This document shows positions 15,635 to 22,497 of a stretch of 64,000 nucleotides of DNA, one piece after another. Numbering within the stretch: the stretch's first letter is position 1; every line of letters starts with the position of its first letter. The notes under the pieces are model-generated. The model saw only the letters and a list, made by a program, of their open reading frames with translations, did no database searches and was not told the origin of the DNA. This DNA is from Streptomyces sp. NBC_01485. GTDB lineage: Bacteria; Actinomycetota; Actinomycetes; Streptomycetales; Streptomycetaceae. Where the stretch lies: assembly GCF_036227125.1 (NCBI RefSeq), contig NZ_CP109435.1, forward strand, positions 2,604,001-2,668,000. The letters run 5' to 3'. Both the position numbers and the translations under genes were made by a program.

Positions 15635-17899
15635 TCAGAATCCGATCTCGGTGAGAAGCCCGTCGACCGAACGCGACCACGGCAGTCGCTCGGCCAGATC
15701 GACGCGGAGTGCCTCGGCTGCCCCGAACTTCTGCTCGCTCCTCCAAAGCATGCTGTCGATCTCGCGGGCCCAGGTCTGGATGTCGGAGTCGAGGTCGCCC
15801 GACATGGGCACCACCCACGACGCCGCCCTTTCGTCGCCGAGTACTTCCCTCAGGAGCATGCCGAGCCCGCTCGCCTCGCTCACCAACACCGGGGTGCCGT
15901 CCACGATGGCCTCCTGCGCAACAAGGCCGAAACCCTCAGCCCGGGACGGCATGATGACCAGGCTCGCCCGGATGAGGTCGTCTGCGAGCCGCTCCTCGTC
16001 AGTGGTGTACAGCCGCGGCACGATGTTCAGCTTCGGGTTGGCCGCCCACTCGTCCAGTTTTCGCTTCTGCTGTTCCGCCTCCTCCTCGGGGACGCCGCGG
16101 ACCACGAGTTCGACCGGTCGTCTCCGTGCCTTGTGCCGCCAGTCCGCAACCAGGCCGCACGCCGCCGCGGCCAGATCGAGGCCCTTGAGCTCGGCGTCTT
16201 CGGTGCGGCCCATGAGCAGGACGGTGAGAGGGTTCCCGTCCGGCGTCTTGCGCGGTCGTGGGTCGGTGAGGTCGAAGCCTGGGTCGAAGCGAAGCGCATC
16301 GGTGTCGTCGCGCCCGGCGAAGTAACCGCGGAACCGGCCGTGCAGCCGGGGCCCGACCGCGACCAGCCGATCCGCGGCTCGGCCCAGACGGACCTCGATC
16401 CACGTCCGGTTGTCGGCGCTCACGGTGGCATCGTTCTGGCGGTCGGGCTTGTGCCACTCGGTCTCGTCCGGGGCCATGTGCACGAAGTGCAACTTCTTCG
16501 CCGACGGGAAAATCGCCGCCTGCACCTGGGCGGCCGGCCCGGTGATCCGGCCGTGCCCAATCACGAGGTCGGGGACCGCACCCTCGGGCAGTTGCGGCCG
16601 GTGCATCAGGCTGGCCATCTCGTCCGCCCCGTCGACCGGCCGACTCCGCAGAAGAGTAACGCCGGCTGCCTTCGCCTTGCCCACCTCGTCATCGGTGGCG
16701 TTCACCACCAGGCACACGACGCGAACCCGCTCGCGGGCGAGCGCGAGGCAGAGTTCGCGGTTGAACGTGCTCAGGCCGCCGTGTGCGGAAGACCATTCGG
16801 TGGCGACGACCAGGGCGGTGCACCGGTACCGAGCGGCAGCACTCGGTCGGGGCGCCGTCGTGCCGACGGTCGCCGACCGCAGATATGCCGCGAGCTCGTC
16901 AGAGAACAACCCGACCGAGTCGTCCCTGCGTATGAGTACGCCCTTGTTGACAAGGTCCTGCACGTCCTCGGCGTGAAGAGCGGAGACCGGCCCGCCGGAG
17001 GCGACCGCATGCAGCAGCGCTGTGCCCCGTCCGGACAGGTCGAGGTCTACCTCCTCGATGAGCCGGTCAAAGTACGAGTGAAACGACGCGGCTTCCAGCT
17101 CGTGGGCCTTGCGTACGTCGACCTCACCGGTCTCCGCGAACTCGTGCACCACACGTCTGCACAGGATCCCCAAGAGGTAGGGATGGCGCCCGCAGCGGGC
17201 GAGGAGTTCGGACTCGACCGCGTGGAGATCGACGCCGACGGCCCCGGCCAGGTCCAGCAGTTCGGCTACTTCGACCGGTTCCAGAAGACCGACGTACAAC
17301 TGGGAGGACATGACGCCGTCCAGCCGCGATCCCCCGGCCGCGTCCGCCTCGATCTCGAAGACCGAACGACGCGACAGCGTCACCAACCCCACGGAGTAGC
17401 GGGGTTCGCTGACCAACGAGCGCAGGAGCTGGTAGGCGGAGAGGTCTACCAGGACCCAGGGGGCGCGGTCGAATTCGTCCAGGACCAGCAGGACATGGAT
17501 CCCCCGGCGACCAGCCGCCTCGAAATAGGTGGTCACCGCGTTCTCGAGGTCGTACCAACCGCGCGCGTTGCGCACGGTGGTGTTGAACCGGTCCAGATCG
17601 GGAATGCTCGGGAACTTCGCCGTGACCTCACTCGTGAGGGTGCGGAACAGCCCGAAGACCGAGTCCAGTTCGACCACGGAGACCCGGACGACCGCCAGGT
17701 CGACCCGGTCGATCCGGCGCAGCGCCTGCTCGACCACGCTGGTCTTGCCGAACCGGTGCTGGCCGAGGACGCTCAGGTTCCCCAGACGTCCCGGACTCCG
17801 CCACACCGACTCGATCGTCCTGACCAGCTCGGCTCGTTCGACGAAACCGTCGGCGGCTGGCACGCCGCCCACGCCCTCGTAGGGATTCGCTGTGCTCAT
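15635..17899 (-). CDS. Fusion of STAND/AAA-like ATPase and GT-B glycosyltransferase, second gene of the NACHT operon
   Basis: The 754-residue protein has two halves. Residues 1-350 are an Orc/STAND-type ATPase: a YEGVGGVPAADGFVER lead-in, Walker A GQHRFGKTS (46-54), Walker B LLVLDEFD (137-144), a sensor-like VGLVTLSRRS, and a winged-helix-like end. From about residue 359 a GT4-like GT-B glycosyltransferase begins (VVATEWSSAHGGLSTFNREL, a glycine-rich acceptor loop) and includes the EX7E motif SRAEGFGLVAQE near 654-662. The ATG overlaps the NACHT stop as ATGA, so translation is coupled. An upstream in-frame start at 17938 would lie inside the NACHT gene. Donor sugar and acceptor are unknown. 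Control of a glycosyltransferase by an NTPase switch is inference. Confidence 0.8.
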   Translation of the reverse strand: MSTANPYEGVGGVPAADGFVERAELVRTIESVWRSPGRLGNLSVLGQHRFGKTSVVEQALRRIDRVDLAVVRVSVVELDSVFGLFRTLTSEVTAKFPSIPDLDRFNTTVRNARGWYDLENAVTTYFEAAGRRGIHVLLVLDEFDRAPWVLVDLSAYQLLRSLVSEPRYSVGLVTLSRRSVFEIEADAAGGSRLDGVMSSQLYVGLLEPVEVAELLDLAGAVGVDLHAVESELLARCGRHPYLLGILCRRVVHEFAETGEVDVRKAHELEAASFHSYFDRLIEEVDLDLSGRGTALLHAVASGGPVSALHAEDVQDLVNKGVLIRRDDSVGLFSDELAAYLRSATVGTTAPRPSAAARYRCTALVVATEWSSAHGGLSTFNRELCLALARERVRVVCLVVNATDDEVGKAKAAGVTLLRSRPVDGADEMASLMHRPQLPEGAVPDLVIGHGRITGPAAQVQAAIFPSAKKLHFVHMAPDETEWHKPDRQNDATVSADNRTWIEVRLGRAADRLVAVGPRLHGRFRGYFAGRDDTDALRFDPGFDLTDPRPRKTPDGNPLTVLLMGRTEDAELKGLDLAAAACGLVADWRHKARRRPVELVVRGVPEEEAEQQKRKLDEWAANPKLNIVPRLYTTDEERLADDLIRASLVIMPSRAEGFGLVAQEAIVDGTPVLVSEASGLGMLLREVLGDERAASWVVPMSGDLDSDIQTWAREIDSMLWRSEQKFGAAEALRVDLAERLPWSRSVDGLLTEIGF

Positions 17900-20800
17900 G
17901 GGCGTCCTTCCGGGGCCGCGAAGTACCGCCGCAGCCACTCCTCGTACAGACCTACGACGAACTGGTACCGGTCGCCTACTTGTCGGACGACCTCGCGGGA
18001 GACGAGATGTTCCAGGAGCTCGGGAGCAAGAGGTCCCTCATGGCACCGCTGGATCGCTTCCCTCGATGCGGGCCCGTCGTGACACGCCCGGGTCACGGCG
18101 ACCAGGGCGGCACGCAGTTCAGGGGCCGTCCAGCGTGGGTCGCCGGCGTCGGGGGACTCCAGGCCGTCGAAGTGCCCTCGCCGCAGGGTGTCCAGCAGAT
18201 GCGCCGTGACCTGACGCACGTCGGCGTCCGTGGCCATGCTGGCGTGCTCCTTGTTCATGTGCTGGACGAGCCCGTAGCAGATCTTCTGGATGTAGTAGGG
18301 GTTCCCGCCGGTGAGCCGGAGGATCTCGTCAAGGGCCCGGTCGTGATAACGGCTGACCCGGCCCCCGGGAGTGTCGAGCAGGACCGGTTGCTGCATGAGC
18401 GCCCGGGCGTCGGGCTCCGCGAGACAGGTGACGCGTTCGAGGCCGAAGACTCCGAATGCGTTCGGGTCATCCTCAACAAGTCGTTCCAGATGTGTCTGGC
18501 CGACCAGCACGAGGTGGAACAGCCGGCGCTCGATGATGGCCTTGAACGTCCGCATGAAGGACGGATGCACCAGCTCATCGCGGATCCACTGGTCCATGTA
18601 TTGGAATTCGTCGATGAACACCACCCAGGGCGGACTGTCAGGCCGGGCGGTCCGGTAGCGGTCGAACAGACCGGTGCAGTCCCCGACCGGATCAGGACTC
18701 TCGATCAGCGCCTCGCGGTCGAAGCCGTCGGGAATCAGCCTGGGCCCGGTCGTGATGGTCTTGTCGGCGCCTTCCAGGATCCGCCACAGCAGCGTGCCGA
18801 GCAATGTGCCCTGGTCGGTGTTGCGTTTCTGCTGCGGGGTCAGCCCGCCCAGGTTCCCGACATCGACAACGGGGAGCCCGTGGACCACTCTGAGCCGCCG
18901 CATCAGCTCCACGCCGATGGAGGACTTGCCGGTGCGCTTCTGGCCGAAGAGCGCGATGCCCGCCCCGGGCTTGGACGCACCGCGAAGTCTGGTGAGGATC
19001 TTGTCGATCAGCTCGTCCCGGCCGTAGAGCATGTCGGGATCGTCCACTGGGCTGCCCGAGTCACCGGCCGTGAAGGGGTTGGGCTCGACGGGCGTGTGGT
19101 CCCTGTCCACCGCGACAGTCAGACGTGCCTGCCGAACCGCATCGTCCTCGCTGTCGCGGGGCCGGTAGTGGAGAGTCACCTCCACCTCGATCTCGGTGGC
19201 GTCCTGTGCGGTCTCGGTGAGCTCCAGCCGGAGCAGAACGGTCGTGGCCGCGCCGCCGCTCACCGGCGCGGGCACCTCGGTCCGCCCGTTCCCCTGAATG
19301 AGGAGTGCCGGATCGCCGGTGGCGGTGAGCCACGCCGATTCGATGGGAGCACTGCGTTCGTCCTCGTTGGCCACCTCAACCGGCACGGTGACGATCCTGC
19401 CCACGAGGCGGGCCGAGGGCAGGGCCTCGTGGATCCCGGGCTGCGGCTGATGCCGCTTGGCCAGCAGGCGTCTCTCGTCGTGTACGAGGGTCTCGATCCG
19501 GGCGGCCGCGGGTTCGGAGAGCTCGACGGACAGGTCCGTCGGAGCACCGCGGACGGCAGCGCGCACCGCCCCCGCGTACCGCGCGGCCGCGCGCAGGGCC
19601 GCATCCCGTTCGTCGAACTGCCGGTGTCGCAAGAAGTGGTCGAGCCGGTCGAGCGCCCGGGCGAGTCCCTCCAGTTCGAGCGTCTCGGTCACCTGCTCCT
19701 TCAGACAGTCGGCCACTCGCTCCCTGGCGTGCAGCAGCACCTCCTTGCGTAATGCCAGCTGAGCCAGCCCGCAGAACTGGTGCACGAGGTCCCGGCGTGC
19801 GCGGTGCCATTTCTCGATGGCCGGTTCCCAGCCGGTGGTGGTCGTCGCACCGGCCGGATCGGTGCCGAGGTCGTCGGCGAATTGCCGGGCGAGCTCCTCA
19901 TCCGCGCGCAAGGCGTTGACGACCAGTCGGGCGGCCCCCTTGTGAGCGGCCACCAGGGGAACCATCAGTCCGCAGGCCTTGGCTCCCGCCTCCCGGCAGG
20001 AGGCGCGCAGGGCCCGTTCGACCTCGGCCTCAACCTCAGGGTCCGCAGTGGAGCCGAGATACGCGAGGCAGGCCAGGCGCACATCGGCCATGCGCGGCCG
20101 CTTCCGGTCCAGGTCCCGCAGCGCGGCGAGGCACAGGTCCCGGGAGGACGCGAGGCTCTGTCCACGCATGGCGTATCCCAGGGCGATCAGCCCCTTGAAG
20201 CGGTAGCCGCTCGCCTCGCCGTGCCTTGCCGCTTCGGTGGCGAGGACCGCGGCCGACAGGAAGGCGGAGGCGTCGGCCTCGGACCATTCGTGGGCCGGGC
20301 GCGATTCCGCTCGCGTCAGCAGACCGGCGATGTCCTCCCGGCCGACCGGCCGGTGCTGATCGCGGGCCCTCCGCAGCAGTTCGGCCGCAGGAGCCGAGTG
20401 TTCCTTCTCGACGAACGCGGTCAGCGTGCCCGTCGTCGCCCCAACGGTGCGCTGCGGACGACGCAGCCGGGGCAGCAGCGAGCGTAATTCCGGCTCGATC
20501 TGCGGAGTGACCTCCGCGCAGGCCAGAGCCAGGTCCAGCGCCTCGTCGGTACCGCGCGTGAGACACGCCTCGATGAAGGGGCTCGCGTCCGCCGAGGATG
20601 CCCAGGTGAGGATGATGTCGCGCCACCGGGGATCCTCCATGTGCTCGACGAGCAGCCGAACCGATCCCTGGGCACCGATCTGTACCGCGGCGAGGTAATC
20701 CTGGAACGCGCGATGAGCGAAGGCGTACATACCGTTGCCGGGTCGTACGAGGATGCCGTCCTCGACCATCAGCCGCAGGAACCGTTCCGGGTCCATGGAG

Positions 20801-22041
20801 CCGGACCTGAGCAGCGCACGTTCGATCATCCGCGCGCACTTCGCCTCGGACGCCTGCTCACTTCCGTCTTCCGTCAGGGCCAGCGCCAGTACCCGGACGA
20901 CCCGCTGTGCCCGCACCGGTGATATTTCGGGAGAGCCCGCCACTCGGAACTGGCGGCGCGACAGCAGGAACTCGACGAACTCGCCGTACACCGCGGTGCG
21001 GCTGCTGGGCAGCTGGCCGGTGAAGCGGTAACGGGTTGTCAGCAGCCTGAGCATCACCGGGTTTCTCGCCAGTTCGAACAGGTCGGGCCGGGCGCGCAGC
21101 GCGTCCAGCATCTTGCGCGTGTCGAGGCGAGCGTTTTCCTTCGCGCGACGGCTGACGAGCCCCGAATTGTCACGCAGCCAGTGCTCCAGATACTCGGCGA
21201 CCTGCTTGTCCGTGAAGCGTTGCAAGGTCAGTCTCTGGGCAGTCTCCGAGGGCCACTCGGGGGCGGGCAGGGCGCGGGAGGTAATCAGGAAGTCGTTGGC
21301 CGGATGGCGTGCCACTTGTTCCGCGATCCAGAGGGACACCGCGTGCTGCTCCGCGAAGGCGACCTCGTCCAGTCCGTCCAGGAGTACCAGGCACCGGCCG
21401 TCGTCCAGCCTTCTCTGGAACCAGCCGACCCGGCTCCCGCCCTGAGACTCACGAACGGAGGCATGAATGACATCTGCGAGCGTGATCCAGGGGGTGTCGG
21501 CGATGTCGTGGGCATGATCCCGTAACTGCAGCAGGACCGGAATGCTTCGCGGTGACTTCAGTTCGCCCTCCGCGGCCTTCAGAGCGAGTTGCTTGAGCAG
21601 GGTCGTCTTACCGGCCCCCGGACCGCCGACCAGCGTCAGGACAGCGGGCTTCGATGCGCCCAGACAGTGCGTGATCGGCTGTTGCCCGGTCCGCCCGGCC
21701 TTTGTGACGTGAATGTCAACGAAGAACTCGTCCCTCGGGGGAAGGACGGACCCATGTGTCTTCGTTCCTGTCGTACTGCCGGAACCGGACAGGCGGCAGA
21801 GGCCTACGACGTGTTGCAAGTACCGCGATGAGAAACTCCCACTTTTCCACCCCATTCGCGCCGCAGCCGTGCCGCCGGCCAAGCCGAGGAATCCGGCAAA
21901 GCCGGCGACAACGACAAAGGCCCACCCGCCGCCACCTCTGCCGAACAGCGCAAGGATGACGGTGCTGGCGATGCTGGCGAAGCTGGTCGCTACCACCGCG
22001 CCAACGACGCGATACGTGGACAGGGATTGCCTGACCAACAT
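17896..22041 (-). CDS. Membrane-anchored NACHT NTPase with C-terminal second AAA ATPase
   Basis: The 1381-residue protein has two N-terminal transmembrane helices (about 12-34 and 38-60). A NACHT domain follows, with Walker A GGPGAGKTT (139-147), Walker B LVLLDGLDE (218-226) and NACHT-style FLITSRA and FAHRAFQDYLAA segments. A helical repeat region (about 480-860) and a beta-rich segment (about 880-1000) come next. The second ATPase has LFGQKRTGKSS (about 1035) and WVVFIDEFQYMD (about 1143), then a winged-helix end (RYQFVVGLYEEWLRRYF). This layout resembles NLR/STAND sensor proteins. Codons 173, 519 and 764 are TTA, rare in this GC-rich DNA, so expression may depend on the bldA tRNA. It is first of three genes. 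Confidence 0.85.
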   Translation of the reverse strand: MLVRQSLSTYRVVGAVVATSFASIASTVILALFGRGGGGWAFVVVAGFAGFLGLAGGTAAARMGWKSGSFSSRYLQHVVGLCRLSGSGSTTGTKTHGSVLPPRDEFFVDIHVTKAGRTGQQPITHCLGASKPAVLTLVGGPGAGKTTLLKQLALKAAEGELKSPRSIPVLLQLRDHAHDIADTPWITLADVIHASVRESQGGSRVGWFQRRLDDGRCLVLLDGLDEVAFAEQHAVSLWIAEQVARHPANDFLITSRALPAPEWPSETAQRLTLQRFTDKQVAEYLEHWLRDNSGLVSRRAKENARLDTRKMLDALRARPDLFELARNPVMLRLLTTRYRFTGQLPSSRTAVYGEFVEFLLSRRQFRVAGSPEISPVRAQRVVRVLALALTEDGSEQASEAKCARMIERALLRSGSMDPERFLRLMVEDGILVRPGNGMYAFAHRAFQDYLAAVQIGAQGSVRLLVEHMEDPRWRDIILTWASSADASPFIEACLTRGTDEALDLALACAEVTPQIEPELRSLLPRLRRPQRTVGATTGTLTAFVEKEHSAPAAELLRRARDQHRPVGREDIAGLLTRAESRPAHEWSEADASAFLSAAVLATEAARHGEASGYRFKGLIALGYAMRGQSLASSRDLCLAALRDLDRKRPRMADVRLACLAYLGSTADPEVEAEVERALRASCREAGAKACGLMVPLVAAHKGAARLVVNALRADEELARQFADDLGTDPAGATTTTGWEPAIEKWHRARRDLVHQFCGLAQLALRKEVLLHARERVADCLKEQVTETLELEGLARALDRLDHFLRHRQFDERDAALRAAARYAGAVRAAVRGAPTDLSVELSEPAAARIETLVHDERRLLAKRHQPQPGIHEALPSARLVGRIVTVPVEVANEDERSAPIESAWLTATGDPALLIQGNGRTEVPAPVSGGAATTVLLRLELTETAQDATEIEVEVTLHYRPRDSEDDAVRQARLTVAVDRDHTPVEPNPFTAGDSGSPVDDPDMLYGRDELIDKILTRLRGASKPGAGIALFGQKRTGKSSIGVELMRRLRVVHGLPVVDVGNLGGLTPQQKRNTDQGTLLGTLLWRILEGADKTITTGPRLIPDGFDREALIESPDPVGDCTGLFDRYRTARPDSPPWVVFIDEFQYMDQWIRDELVHPSFMRTFKAIIERRLFHLVLVGQTHLERLVEDDPNAFGVFGLERVTCLAEPDARALMQQPVLLDTPGGRVSRYHDRALDEILRLTGGNPYYIQKICYGLVQHMNKEHASMATDADVRQVTAHLLDTLRRGHFDGLESPDAGDPRWTAPELRAALVAVTRACHDGPASREAIQRCHEGPLAPELLEHLVSREVVRQVGDRYQFVVGLYEEWLRRYFAAPEGRP

Positions 22042-22497
22042 GAAGCCCCCCGATTCCGCGACCTCGGCCAGACCAAGGACACGTCTTTCATACCGCTTGC
22101 ACGGCTTCGCATGTAGCTCAATGTCCAGATCGGGATGCGGAAACGGGAGAGAGAGTGGCAGCCGAGTCGGGCTGTGCGGCGGCGTTCATCGTGTATGTGG
22201 GGCGGTTCGCGTCCGAGCCGGTGGATTGAGTTGTTGCGGGCGGGGGTGGAGGAGGCGGCGTTGCCGCCGTTGTCGGAGCCGCCGGGCACCTGAGGAGTCG
22301 GCTGGCTCGGCCGGGTGGCGGCTTCGGTGACCGGTGACATCGAGCCAGTCTCAAGGTCTGGTCAAGCGGTCGGCGTCAGGGTGTTGGCGAGCGAGCAAGC
22401 GTCAGCGCAGCGTGCGAGAGCCGGCGACAGCGGCTGCGGACGGAACCGTCCGATCCGCACGCACGACGAGACCAGTGACGAGAAGGCCGATCACGCC
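22042..22497. other. Divergent intergenic region between the NACHT operon and the PKS
   Basis: About 455 nt separate the two start codons. GC is lower than in the flanking PKS. No gene is supported. A 24-codon frame at 22155-22229 (GTG start, purine-rich GGGAGAGAGA before it) and an Ile-Glu-Leu-Leu-Arg-Ala-like frame ending near 22294 look like fragments of decayed coding DNA, but both are too short to call. Promoters for both directions must lie here. No convincing -35/-10 pair at normal spacing was found. Confidence 0.5.

Noticed and set aside
14887..22041. CRISPR, restriction-modification or toxin-antitoxin system in the NACHT locus
   Set aside because: No spacer-repeat array, nuclease, methyltransferase or short toxin-antitoxin pair is present; the visible domains are NTPases, a glycosyltransferase and an unassigned alpha/beta domain.
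22155..22229. A 24-codon leader peptide upstream of the PKS
   Set aside because: The only support is a purine-rich stretch before GTG. There is no attenuator structure or coding bias strong enough to call it.
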